IMG/VR virus record: IMGVR_UViG_3300025736_000234
Coordinates: 1-22,085 of that record
Reading direction: 5' to 3' (one strand)
DNA: 22,085 nucleotides
Source of the DNA: a virus
In this document: piece after piece, positions 1 to 5,898 of the stretch
Layout of the letters: each line of letters starts with the position of its first letter
Numbering within the stretch: the first letter of the stretch is position 1
The notes under the pieces: generated by a model
The model's database searches: none
Told to the model about the DNA's origin: nothing
The model's input: only the letters and a program-made list of their open reading frames with translations
Position numbers and translations under genes: made by a program

Positions 1-243
1 ATTTATAGCTTGATAATAATAATCTTGATGATCTAAACTGTGTCCTGGTTTTTTCTTTAGCTTGTTAATATTTTTAATCATTTCTTCTATTTGTTTAGCC
101 TTAGCCTTTTTAATCAGCCTAGCAATCTCGCTTCTTTGTCCTGGTGTAAAGTGGTTCATAATTATTCTAGCTCGCTCCTTAGCCTTAGCCTTTTTAATTA
201 GCTTAGCGATATATTGGTTTTCTTGTTGGTTAAAGTGTTTCAT
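1..243 (-). CDS. Hypothetical protein with 28-residue tandem repeat (3' end beyond window)
   Basis: The gene runs off the left edge: 81 codons are open from the ATG at 243-241 with no stop. The product is very rich in Lys, Ala and Gln and probably helical. Residues 1-28 and 29-56 are two copies of one unit; both begin M-(K/N)-H-F and share the core LIKKAKAK. The start is supported by a 4-base ATGA overlap with the stop of the preceding gene, so it is the last visible member of the leftward operon. I do not recognise a family. A basic repeated helix could bind nucleic acid, but that is only inference. Confidence 0.7.
   Translation of the reverse strand, partial: MKHFNQQENQYIAKLIKKAKAKERARIIMNHFTPGQRSEIARLIKKAKAKQIEEMIKNINKLKKKPGHSLDHQDYYYQAIN
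76..243 (-). repeat. Two 84-bp in-frame tandem repeat units
   Basis: Copy 1 is 160-243 and copy 2 is 76-159. The best conserved DNA block (start TTAGCCTTAGCC on the plus strand, at 95 and again at 179) recurs at exactly 84 bp, which is 28 codons, so the duplication keeps the reading frame of the edge gene. Confidence 0.8.
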
Positions 244-383
244 AATTCTTTTTGAAAATCTGATAATTTTTTAGGCTTATTTACTTTAATGTTATTTTCA
301 ATCCATTCATAATATTCATCTCTGGTGCAGTTGCACGTCCAAAGATAAAACCTAAATGCTAATTCGCTTAAATGATGTTTCAT
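240..383 (-). CDS. Small hypothetical protein (47 aa)
   Basis: This is a short ORF of 47 codons plus TGA. Its ATG (383-381) overlaps the TAA of the upstream gene as TAATG, and its TGA overlaps the next ATG as ATGA, so translation is coupled on both sides. The protein has an aromatic N-terminal half (FRFYLWTCNCT) with two cysteines and an acidic/aromatic segment (DEYYEWIENN). I do not recognise a family. The spacing of junctions, rather than homology, argues that it is a real gene. Confidence 0.65.
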   Translation of the reverse strand: MKHHLSELAFRFYLWTCNCTRDEYYEWIENNIKVNKPKKLSDFQKEL

Positions 384-628
384 TATTCCTTTCTGTAAAT
401 GCTATTTTTTACTGACTTCATAGTTGAGTGAAAAGTTCTTGCGTCCACATCTAATCTATTATTGAAGAAGTCTTTTTCTATTCTCTCTATCTCGTCATTG
501 GTTTCAAAGATAAAAGTGACCCTTCTACCCTCTTTATTCCTATCGTGAGGTGAGTATCCTAGCGTCATTAGTGCTGATACCAGTCCTAGATCGCTTATTG
601 ATTTAAAGTTCATGTCTGATCTTTTCAT
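383..628 (-). CDS. DUF5659-like phage protein (81 aa)
   Basis: The sequence shows the pattern I associate with DUF5659: an N-terminal SDLGLVSALMTLGY segment, a central TFIFE strand (about residues 38-42), then DFFNN and VDARTF followed by a basic helix ending near IYRKE. The family is small, widespread in phages and mobile elements, and of unknown function. The ATG at 628 overlaps the TAA of the upstream nuclease gene (TAATG). Met6 is an alternative start. The family call is from memory of the pattern and was not checked by search. Confidence 0.65.
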   Translation of the reverse strand: MKRSDMNFKSISDLGLVSALMTLGYSPHDRNKEGRRVTFIFETNDEIERIEKDFFNNRLDVDARTFHSTMKSVKNSIYRKE

Positions 629-1374
629 TATAATTTTCCTAATTTTTCTAGTTCTTTAATAGCCCACGAGTCATTAACCCAATCCTCGATAAACATAGCG
701 TACTTGATATTACCAGTCCACTTGACGTGTTCGTTAGCTTCAAACATTGGCAGTGAATGATCCTTTTTCCAGTTTTCCATAGCCTTCATGTATTCACTAA
801 TGGCGTGGTCAACGTCTCGCTTCATCTCTCTTGTTTGAAAGATTTGCATATCAGACCTCAAGTCTTCGGCGCTAATAACAGTGACAGCATAATGATCAAC
901 GCCCATAGCTAGAGCATATAAACAGGCTTGGATCTTATAATGCCAGTCAATACCAGTTTTTTTAATGCGTTTCATTTTCATATTAGTCACTGATTTGATC
1001 TCATTAGGAATTATGCCTTTCTTGGCTTGCATTTTGTCGGTATCAATAACCGAGTCAATATAGCCAACACAATCTCTATACTCTACAAAATCTTGACCAT
1101 CTTTAGCTTTAGGCTCTACTAAGACGCCAGCCTCTCTTAATTGGGTAACATACCATTCCTCAACATCAACGCCACGTTTAAACTTTGCTAGAGTATAGGC
1201 GTCAAACTCTTTACGGGTTGCCCCTAAGTTCTTGAGTAGTTGCCACCTAACAGGCTGATAAAGCATAGAAGCTGATAGCTTCCCACTTGATTTGTGATCG
1301 CTTTCTCTCTCTTTATTGAGTCTGATTAGCTCGGCGTCAATATGTTTGTTCACAAATGTATCTATAATTGGCAT
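628..1374 (-). CDS. PD-(D/E)XK (RecB/Cas4-like) nuclease
   Basis: This is a probable metal-dependent DNA exonuclease of the PD-(D/E)XK superfamily, 248 aa. In order it shows a Cas4/RecB-like N-terminal helix (KLSASMLYQP, about 32-41), the helix RGVDVEEWYV (about 67-76) as motif I, GYID with Asp107 (motif II), NEIK with Glu125 and Lys127 (motif III E-x-K), and Gln149-xxx-Tyr153 (motif IV, QACLY). The four-cysteine iron-sulphur cluster of true Cas4 proteins is absent: only two cysteines are visible. The start follows a good Shine-Dalgarno site (AAGGAGG, 5 bases before ATG). It is the only recognisable enzyme in the leftward operon, where it may act in recombination, DNA end processing or host DNA breakdown. 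Confidence 0.8.
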   Translation of the reverse strand: MPIIDTFVNKHIDAELIRLNKERESDHKSSGKLSASMLYQPVRWQLLKNLGATRKEFDAYTLAKFKRGVDVEEWYVTQLREAGVLVEPKAKDGQDFVEYRDCVGYIDSVIDTDKMQAKKGIIPNEIKSVTNMKMKRIKKTGIDWHYKIQACLYALAMGVDHYAVTVISAEDLRSDMQIFQTREMKRDVDHAISEYMKAMENWKKDHSLPMFEANEHVKWTGNIKYAMFIEDWVNDSWAIKELEKLGKL

Positions 1375-1683
1375 TTAATCCTCCTTAATTCTATTTACTA
1401 AATCAATCGCCTCAAGTAGTCCATTTGTATAGCCTTGAGCTCTTGTATAATAAGAGTACAGGACGGCATATCTTCCAATATCTGCTGTATCAGCTCCCTC
1501 ATACTCTCTTTTTGCTATATCTTCTTTTAACTTTGCTATTTCTAGCTCTTTTTTTAATAGTTCTAAAATGTTTTCTTTCATTGTTTTATTTTCCTTTTGT
1601 TCTTCTTCACAAATTTCTTCGTGTTCTACTTCATAATCTTGATCGTATTGTTTGCCACAATTAGGACACATAGCTATACTCAT
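1375..1683 (-). CDS. Small protein with N-terminal CxxC and coiled coil (102 aa)
   Basis: The N-terminus carries CPNC (Cys6, Cys9), then an acidic stretch with His21 and Cys25 that could complete a single zinc site. A charged helix (ILELLKKELEIAKLKEDIAK) follows, likely a coiled coil, then an aromatic YAVLYSYYTRAQGY segment. The ATG overlaps the TGA of the upstream gene (ATGA), and its own TAA abuts the nuclease start. No family recognised. The zinc finger is an inference from C/H spacing. Confidence 0.7.
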   Translation of the reverse strand: MSIAMCPNCGKQYDQDYEVEHEEICEEEQKENKTMKENILELLKKELEIAKLKEDIAKREYEGADTADIGRYAVLYSYYTRAQGYTNGLLEAIDLVNRIKED

Positions 1684-1913
1684 AAAATCTCGCTTTCTTT
1701 GCTGTCAGTTGGTACTATTGAGTCATATTCTGTACAAGTATCAATTCTTTTTGGCTCTTCTGGGTCTAAGCAACCATTAGTACACTCAAAATAAGGCTCA
1801 TGGCTACCTAGATCGCCATCATCTTCCCAGTGATCGACATAGATCATCTCTGATCCACATTTCTTGCAATATTGTTTTTGTAATTTGTTTTTCATCTTTT
1901 CATCTTTCATCAT
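1680..1913 (-). CDS. Small zinc-ribbon protein (77 aa)
   Basis: A CKKC pair (Cys16, Cys19) and a second pair CTNGC (Cys44, Cys48) about 25 residues later make a classic four-cysteine zinc ribbon. The remainder is acidic. There is no clear ribosome-binding site, and Met7 is an alternative start. Its TGA overlaps the next gene's ATG. Small zinc ribbons of this kind are common in phage early operons, where they can bind nucleic acid or modify host proteins; the role here is unknown. Confidence 0.7.
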   Translation of the reverse strand: MMKDEKMKNKLQKQYCKKCGSEMIYVDHWEDDGDLGSHEPYFECTNGCLDPEEPKRIDTCTEYDSIVPTDSKESEIL

Positions 1914-1937
1914 TAACTAATAATAACAGACTGTTCG

Positions 1938-2075
1938 TCATTTGTCTAGTGGTTTAGCTTTCTTTTTTTGTGTAATGGTTGCATACCACTTGGCTACTGC
2001 CTTGATATTAACTTTATCTCGATATTTATTGTTATCGCCATCGCATAACATTTCGATTATTTTTTCTATTTTCAT
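1938..2075 (-). CDS. Small basic hypothetical protein (45 aa)
   Basis: This 45-codon ORF begins at an ATG that overlaps the upstream TAA (TAATG at 2077-2073). The product is basic, with a C-terminal KWYATITQKKKAKPLDK segment. It fills what would otherwise be a gap in a fully packed operon. No family is recognised. Support is from junction architecture only. Confidence 0.55.
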   Translation of the reverse strand: MKIEKIIEMLCDGDNNKYRDKVNIKAVAKWYATITQKKKAKPLDK

Positions 2076-2212
2076 TAGTATGTTCCTATCGTGTCTAGTT
2101 CAAGCATTATGTTTAATAATTCTTTTTTATCATCTTCATTTTCTGTGTTGTTGGCTTCTCTTGCCAGCAAGTCGATGAGTTTGTTATAGGTGTCTATTTG
2201 TAATTTGCTCAT
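2075..2212 (-). CDS. Small acidic helical hypothetical protein (45 aa)
   Basis: The ATG (2212-2210) overlaps the TGA of the upstream gene in an ATGA junction, and the TAA overlaps the next start in a TAATG junction. The product is acidic and predicted helical (IDLLAREANN, KKELLNIMLELD). No family recognised. Confidence 0.55.
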   Translation of the reverse strand: MSKLQIDTYNKLIDLLAREANNTENEDDKKELLNIMLELDTIGTY

Positions 2213-2412
2213 TTTTTCCCCTCTGGCACACCTGCCCATTGTAATAATAAATTATTGTCTGTGTCTATATACTCGGCTAAATCTTGAAGTTCTAGGATTT
2301 CGTCTTGACTTATTCTTTCGGCTTCTATTTCGCCCATTAAATATTCCAGTCTGTCTTTAATTATTGGATAGACGCCTAAGGCTTTACAGGCTCTTATATG
2401 TTTATTTTGCAT
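2209..2412 (-). CDS. Small hypothetical protein (67 aa)
   Basis: The frame is open from an ATG at 2433, but I choose the ATG at 2412. An AGGAGG site lies 12 bases before it, and the 2433 ATG would overlap that site and the end of the upstream 47-aa gene. The product is acidic in its middle (MGEIEAERISQDEILELQDL), with a QWAGVPE C-terminal motif. No family recognised. The TGA overlaps the next ATG. Confidence 0.65.
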   Translation of the reverse strand: MQNKHIRACKALGVYPIIKDRLEYLMGEIEAERISQDEILELQDLAEYIDTDNNLLLQWAGVPEGKK

Positions 2413-2416
2413 TATT

Positions 2417-2560
2417 TTAATTTGCCTCCTCATTATATAAATAAATATCTATGCTTTCGCCTTTGTCGGTTTCATAAGTCCAATTAAAGCTTTTACCCTC
2501 CATTAAGTCCTGTAAATCTTCTTCGCTAAACTCAATCTTTAATTTTTGATTGTCTGGCAT
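2417..2560 (-). CDS. Small acidic hypothetical protein (47 aa)
   Basis: The ATG (2560-2558) overlaps the TAA of the upstream gene as TAATG. The 47-aa product is acidic (IEFSEEDLQDLMEG) with a C-terminal strand-like segment (IDIYLYNEE). Its last codons encode the AGGAGG that serves the next gene, so the two are translationally coupled. No family recognised. Confidence 0.6.
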   Translation of the reverse strand: MPDNQKLKIEFSEEDLQDLMEGKSFNWTYETDKGESIDIYLYNEEAN

Positions 2561-2913
2561 TATTTTAACCCTTTCAATCTAGTTTCTAACTTCTCGGCTC
2601 TGTTTACTAACTCTAAAATCTGGTCTAAAAAATCGCTTTCATTTTTGCCTAGCCAAAAATCGCTGCTAAGAATAATATTAAAACCTAGCTTGTCGCTGTA
2701 ACAGTCTGCCTGCTTAAAGTAATCGTACTCGCCGACTTGGATATCAAGCAAGCAAATCTCTAGCACCTCATAGACTGCTCTAGATAAATAGTTGTTAATT
2801 ATGTCATCGCCTATGGTCTGCTCTATGGCTTCTGATAGCGTGCAATCTGCAAAACTGTCCTTGTTATCAGTAAAATATTGCTCTAACTTGTTTTTTAATT
2901 GTGTTTTTGTCAT
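2560..2913 (-). CDS. Hypothetical phage protein (117 aa)
   Basis: An acidic, mostly helical protein with a central AVYEVLEICLLDIQVGEYDYF segment and a C-terminal coiled-coil-like helix (LVNRAEKLETRLKGLK). The start is one base downstream of the previous stop, with AGGAAAA as a modest ribosome-binding site. No membrane segment or metal motif is visible and I do not recognise a family. Confidence 0.7.
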   Translation of the reverse strand: MTKTQLKNKLEQYFTDNKDSFADCTLSEAIEQTIGDDIINNYLSRAVYEVLEICLLDIQVGEYDYFKQADCYSDKLGFNIILSSDFWLGKNESDFLDQILELVNRAEKLETRLKGLK

Positions 2914-2914
2914 T

Positions 2915-3520
2915 TTAGTTTTCCTTTGCTGTACCTAATATTTTATATATTCTTTCAAAAACTACTGGCAAAATCTTCTCGTTTATCTTTTTGGCAAGAT
3001 ACTTGCTTTGGATTGTTTTTTCTGTTGCCTTGCTTGTTGAGATGTGACAACCGCCACGTTCAAACATTTGAGCTGATGCGCCAAGTGTATAAAACTGTTT
3101 AAGTAGTTCGGCAAGTTCCCAACCCTCTGACTCGGTGAAAGTTGTTTTAACAAGTCTTGAATTATCGCCACCAAACCAATCAGAGTAAAAATCTGTTGCA
3201 TGCTCGTGGCTTGCAATATCTCTACTACATTCTGGTGCATTGTTGTTGCTATAGCTTTCTATATAACCAAAGCCCCAATACCAGCCACAATCCCATCTGG
3301 CAGACTCTAAAAAGTATTTTGTGCCTTCATTATCAGTGCCCAATAAATAGGCTTCTTTGCCAAACTTGTGCATACGCTTTTTATCGTGAAGCACATTAAC
3401 AGGCTCTAGAGTCGTACCTTGTCCTTCAACCATAAAAAGCTTCTGGTGCGTGCCGTCTGCCTTAATAGTCTTGTAATCTTTTGGGGTTTTATCCCATTCG
3501 CTTTGAGTTATGTTTTTCAT
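2915..3520 (-). CDS. Conserved phage hypothetical protein (201 aa)
   Basis: The middle holds a run of aromatic residues (ESARWDCGWYWGFGYIESY, about 72-90) followed by NNN and an SHEHATDFYSDWF segment. This is a pattern I have seen in uncharacterised proteins of phages of Gram-positive bacteria. The N-terminus has a conserved-looking EWDKTPKDYK segment. There are no transmembrane helices or obvious catalytic motifs. It is the largest unknown of the leftward operon. Function unknown; recognition of the family is tentative. Confidence 0.7.
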   Translation of the reverse strand: MKNITQSEWDKTPKDYKTIKADGTHQKLFMVEGQGTTLEPVNVLHDKKRMHKFGKEAYLLGTDNEGTKYFLESARWDCGWYWGFGYIESYSNNNAPECSRDIASHEHATDFYSDWFGGDNSRLVKTTFTESEGWELAELLKQFYTLGASAQMFERGGCHISTSKATEKTIQSKYLAKKINEKILPVVFERIYKILGTAKEN

Positions 3521-3569
3521 AGTTTTATCTTTCTGCCCAATATGGGCTTGTACTAATTTTATTACTATT

Positions 3570-3782
3570 TTATATTCCGTTCTGTTCTACCTTATTACTA
3601 TTGATCTTGCCCTCTTTACTGATCCAATCGTCTTGAATTAAGGCGTGAGCAGTATGTCCATAGCTTCCTTGAAGCTCCCAAGCTCTACCGCTCTTAATTA
3701 AAAATGAGAAAAGTTTTAGGGTTTTGAGGTCTGACAGTTCGCCAGACTCATACTCCATCATTGTGCCTATTAGGTCTTTCAT
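3570..3782 (-). CDS. Short conserved phage protein, DUF7417-like (70 aa)
   Basis: The pattern MxxYESGELSDLKTLKLF followed by LIKSGRAWELQGSYGHTA and ALI matches a short protein family widespread in phages, which I recall as DUF7417-like. No biochemical role is known to me. The ATG overlaps the TAA of the preceding gene (TAATG at 3784-3780). The last 15 residues are polar and may be a tail outside the domain. Confidence 0.6.
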   Translation of the reverse strand: MKDLIGTMMEYESGELSDLKTLKLFSFLIKSGRAWELQGSYGHTAHALIQDDWISKEGKINSNKVEQNGI

Positions 3783-3982
3783 TATCTGATCCCTTCATTC
3801 ATAATACTTTGATATTTATTTCTAATCGTCATAGCGGTAGAGCCTGAAACCTTGCAAGAATAAAAATGCAAGTTCCTTAAGCAGTTCACACAGAGACTTT
3901 TTTCAATTAGCCCGCTCTCATAGTCTGAGACTATGCTTTGCATTTCATTTAAAAAATCTGTTTGTGTTTGTAGTTTTGCCAT
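3782..3982 (-). CDS. First gene of the leftward operon, hypothetical (66 aa)
   Basis: A short, likely helical protein with CVNCL (Cys31, Cys34) and a later Cys43, and a YESGLI segment resembling the start of its downstream neighbour. The start has an AGAAGGG site 8 bases upstream and lies about 90 bases downstream of the minus-strand promoter at 4105-4077. No family recognised. Confidence 0.65.
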   Translation of the reverse strand: MAKLQTQTDFLNEMQSIVSDYESGLIEKSLCVNCLRNLHFYSCKVSGSTAMTIRNKYQSIMNEGIR

Positions 3983-4066
3983 ATTGCTTGCCCTTCTTTT
4001 AATCAGGCTCGGGTCTGGTGTTTGTAATTTGTGTTAATGCGTCCAGTTGCCCGAGCTTGATTGTTA

Positions 4067-4096
4067 ATGTATACATATTATAAGTTGGAAACATGT
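4067..4096. promoter_or_regulatory. Candidate operator: two related palindromes
   Basis: ATGTATACAT (4067-4076) is a perfect 10-base palindrome abutting the leftward -10, and ACATGT (4091-4096) is a second palindrome touching the rightward -10. The two share ACAT/ATGT half-sites. Position suggests a repressor site controlling both directions. No repressor gene is identified in the window. Confidence 0.35.
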
Positions 4097-4105
4097 ATAA
4101 TGCAA
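4077..4105 (-). promoter_or_regulatory. Leftward early promoter (TTGCAT-17-TATAAT)
   Basis: Read on the minus strand, TTGCAT at 4105-4100 lies 17 bases before a perfect TATAAT at 4082-4077. Transcription would start near 4070 and run through the whole leftward operon. The -35 matches the sigma-70 consensus at three of six bases. Confidence 0.6.
4096..4101 (+). promoter_or_regulatory. Rightward -10 box upstream of TerS gene
   Basis: A perfect TATAAT with no good -35 at the usual distance. It overlaps the -35 element of the leftward promoter, so the two polymerases could not bind at once. A weak -35 often means activator dependence, but that is inference. Confidence 0.4.
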
Positions 4106-4164
4106 GAGCAGTTTTAGTAGCAAGAAATTGACAGCAACAACAAAAAGCTATAAGCTATTTAGAT

Positions 4165-4713
4165 ATGAAGAAAACACAGCAAAACAAGGGCAAGAGCAAC
4201 AACGATAGCAAGAAAGCAATTAAGAACGGAAAAAGCACCACTGGCGAGCTTGTAGAAGTAAAAAAAGAAACGATCAACGCTAACCACTTTAGAAAACCTA
4301 AACACCCCAATTCTTTGAAAATGACGCCGCAACGCAAGCGAATGATAAACGAGTCAGTAAACGCGCTTATCTCAAGCAATTTCAACAAAGAGAACGCAAG
4401 TAAATTGCTGGGTATATCAGTCCAGGCCTTGTATGCCCGTTTTAAGAGGTATCCCCAAATTGCAGATCAGGCAGATTTTTACAATAAACAAGTGATAAAA
4501 ATGACTAAACAAAAAATAGAACAATTTAGTGAAAGTAGTGCAGATAATGTTATCAGTTTAGCAACAAATGCTAGTAGTGAGAATGTCAGACTTAACGCTA
4601 ACCTAGAGCTACTAGATCGTGCAGGGATAACGCCACCTCAACAACAGCAAACAAGCGTGCAGGTTAATGTACTTAACGCTATGAAGAAACAGAGCACAGA
4701 TTACGATATATAA
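4165..4713 (+). CDS. Probable small terminase subunit / HTH DNA-binding protein (182 aa)
   Basis: The basic N-terminal 50 residues look disordered. Residues about 74-94 (KENASKLLGISVQALYARFK) form a helix-turn-helix of the kind found in small terminases. A helix follows, then SENVRLNANLELLDRAGI and a Pro/Gln-rich tail, which resembles the end of many TerS-type proteins (oligomerisation helices, then a segment contacting TerL). TerS binds the packaging site and recruits TerL. The gene is the first rightward gene, 4.5 kb from TerL and followed by a GC-rich stretch that could be the packaging site. It could instead be a transcription regulator with the same fold. Confidence 0.55.
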   Translation: MKKTQQNKGKSNNDSKKAIKNGKSTTGELVEVKKETINANHFRKPKHPNSLKMTPQRKRMINESVNALISSNFNKENASKLLGISVQALYARFKRYPQIADQADFYNKQVIKMTKQKIEQFSESSADNVISLATNASSENVRLNANLELLDRAGITPPQQQQTSVQVNVLNAMKKQSTDYDI

Positions 4714-4918
4714 CTGCTCGAGGCAGGAGTGGCAGACGTGAGGTACCCCTATACTGGCCCTACAGGTGCCCCTACCCCAAATCCACCAGTAAAGACGGGT
4801 GGGTCCCCCCTTTTTAAGTGGATGTTAATTTGTGTGAGGGGTGAAAGGGTACCCACACGCAACATTGAACCATAAAACAATACGTCATCATAAGATAGAT
4901 TATAAGCCTCTGAGCGTT

Positions 4919-4931
4919 ACCCCTTCGGGGT
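4919..4931 (+). other. Small hairpin ACCCC-TTC-GGGGT
   Basis: A perfect 5-bp stem with a TTC loop (or a UUCG tetraloop if shifted by one base). It is not followed by a T run, so it is not by itself a terminator. Confidence 0.5.
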
Positions 4932-4963
4932 GGAGTAGTTGTTTGCATTCTTCGGGTGTGAGC

Positions 4964-4980
4964 CGGATTTCATCCGTTTT
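4964..4980 (+). terminator. Possible weak rightward terminator
   Basis: CGGAT-TTC-ATCCG is a perfect 5-bp stem followed by TTTT. It would end transcripts coming from the TerS gene before they run against the convergent HNH gene. The stem is short. Confidence 0.45.
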
Positions 4981-5115
4981 GTATGCAAAAAGAAAGAAAA
5001 GTAAACAAAAGAAAGAACATTTTTATCTAACCAAAGTGGGGGAGAGGTTTGCAAGAGGAATTTTTCCAGAGCAAAAAGGTACCATCAACAATGTATCTGG
5101 TGATTTGGAAAATTT

Positions 5116-5499
5116 TTATAGTTGTGTCTCAAGTTTGAGTTTGAGAGCCAGGAGTTCGTCAGCTGTCTTCTTTGGCGCGTTTGGGTAGTCCTCTATCATC
5201 AACACTGCCTTTGCGAAGACCTCAGGGTATTCTGTTTCTAACCAGTGGCTTGCCTCTATCGGGTTTTTATGCCACCACTGGAGGTGACAGTGCATACAGA
5301 GGGTTTTTAGGTTCCAGGAGCAGAACTCGTAGTTGGGACACTGGCCCTTCGGAATTATATGGCTGCAGTGAAGGGCGCTAGAGCCTGGCAATTTTTTACC
5401 ACAGTGCCAACAGGTGTAATTGTCTCGTTTTTTAATTGTTGTTGCCACCACTTTCCAAAGTTGGTCTTTAAGTTTTGTGATTGTGAATTTTTTTGCCAC
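5116..5499 (-). CDS. NinG-like HNH endonuclease family protein
   Basis: A zinc-bound HNH-type domain: CWHC (first knuckle), then SALHCSHIIPKG (the conserved His of the beta strand) and NLKTLCMHCHLQWW (Asn and the second CxxC knuckle), followed by a helical tail (ASHWLETEYPEVF). The order and spacing resemble phage NinG/Rap recombination proteins; HNH proteins are also used at cos sites together with terminase. The frame is open to 5586, but the upstream residues are encoded by a repetitive CGACAA region, so I place the start at the GTG at 5499-5497 (127 aa). It lacks a visible ribosome-binding site. It lies convergent to TerS and divergent from the prim-pol gene. Confidence 0.65.
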   Translation of the reverse strand: MAKKFTITKLKDQLWKVVATTIKKRDNYTCWHCGKKLPGSSALHCSHIIPKGQCPNYEFCSWNLKTLCMHCHLQWWHKNPIEASHWLETEYPEVFAKAVLMIEDYPNAPKKTADELLALKLKLETQL

Positions 5500-5572
5500 A
5501 TAATCAGAGTAGCATAGTTTTGTAAGAAACGAAAATCGTTTGCCGCTAGGCAATGGAGCTTTGGAAGCGAAG

Positions 5573-5603
5573 CGACAAAGCGACAAGATTTGAGTTTCGA
5601 CAA
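5573..5603 (+). repeat. Three CGACAA direct repeats
   Basis: CGACAA occurs at 5573-5578, 5581-5586 and 5598-5603, two of them within GACAAAG, immediately upstream of a consensus promoter. They could be regulator sites or iterons, or may be chance in a short low-complexity patch. Confidence 0.35.
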
Positions 5604-5613
5604 AGTATTGCTC

Positions 5614-5643
5614 TTGACAATTTTAAAACCTAATGCGTATAAT
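5614..5643 (+). promoter_or_regulatory. Consensus sigma-70 promoter (TTGACA-18-TATAAT)
   Basis: Both hexamers match the consensus perfectly with an 18-base spacer. Transcription would begin near 5650 and read through the inverted-repeat region into the prim-pol gene, giving a leader of about 440 bases. It shares CTCTTGACA with the promoter at 5855. Confidence 0.75.
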
Positions 5644-5854
5644 GCCCATATCACCTCTAACACAAGTGACACCTTAACACTCGATACGATTTATCAGTTT
5701 CTCAGCTCCATAGGATCTTCGAAGCCTTCTAAATCCTCATCGAAAGTAAGCACAAACCAAGGAGTGACTGGGGGTTCTAGGGGGGATATAGTTTGATACA
5801 CTTTATATTTTTTTCCCCAAGACAAATATCCTATAATCGTTCAAAAATATACTC

Positions 5855-5884
5855 TTGACACCTATTCTGTTTCTGTGTTATTGT
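5855..5884 (+). promoter_or_regulatory. Second rightward promoter (TTGACA-18-TATTGT, extended -10)
   Basis: A perfect TTGACA is followed after 18 bases by TATTGT, which is preceded by TGT as an extended -10. The start would be near 5891, so the transcript begins just before the inverted-repeat cluster. Confidence 0.65.
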
Positions 5885-5898
5885 AGTTATGTACTAAG

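Larger units (their letters stand above)
4714..5115. other. Gene-free GC-rich stretch with hairpins; candidate packaging site
   Basis: About 400 bases between TerS and the convergent HNH gene. The first 140 bases are rich in C and G runs (CCCCTA, GGTGCCCC, GGGTGGGTCCCCCC), unlike the AT-rich surroundings, with GGTACC occurring at about 4742, 4847 and 5079. Two hairpins follow. An ORF of 115 codons on the plus strand (4841-5188) crosses these hairpins and overlaps the HNH gene; I do not accept it. Proximity to TerS and an HNH gene makes cos/pac a reasonable but untested reading. Confidence 0.4.

Noticed and set aside
62-274. Hydrophobic 70-codon ORF on the plus strand resembling a membrane protein
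   Set aside because: It is the antisense shadow of the Lys/Ala-rich edge gene; antisense of Lys/Glu/Asn-rich coding regularly yields Leu/Phe/Ile-rich frames. The same explains plus-strand frames at 1425-1664, 1942-2178 and 2899-3102.
1900-1941. 13-codon ORF overlapping the 1938 gene's stop
   Set aside because: Too short, overlaps the neighbour's stop only by chance and shows no coding character.
4786-4820. Terminator from CCACC/GGTGG followed by TTTTT near 4815
   Set aside because: The T run is separated from the stem by eight mostly C bases, so it does not have the form of an intrinsic terminator.
4841-5188. Plus-strand ORF of 115 codons starting GTG
   Set aside because: It crosses two hairpins and overlaps the 3' end of the convergent HNH gene; its composition is not protein-like and no family is recognisable.
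5500-5586. N-terminal extension of the HNH gene to 5586
   Set aside because: These codons come from the CGACAA repeat patch and carry no HNH-family features; the domain begins after the GTG at 5499.
5590-5796. Plus-strand ORF of 68 codons
   Set aside because: It contains the consensus promoter at 5614-5643 and is Ser/Thr-rich without any domain; it also lacks a ribosome-binding site.
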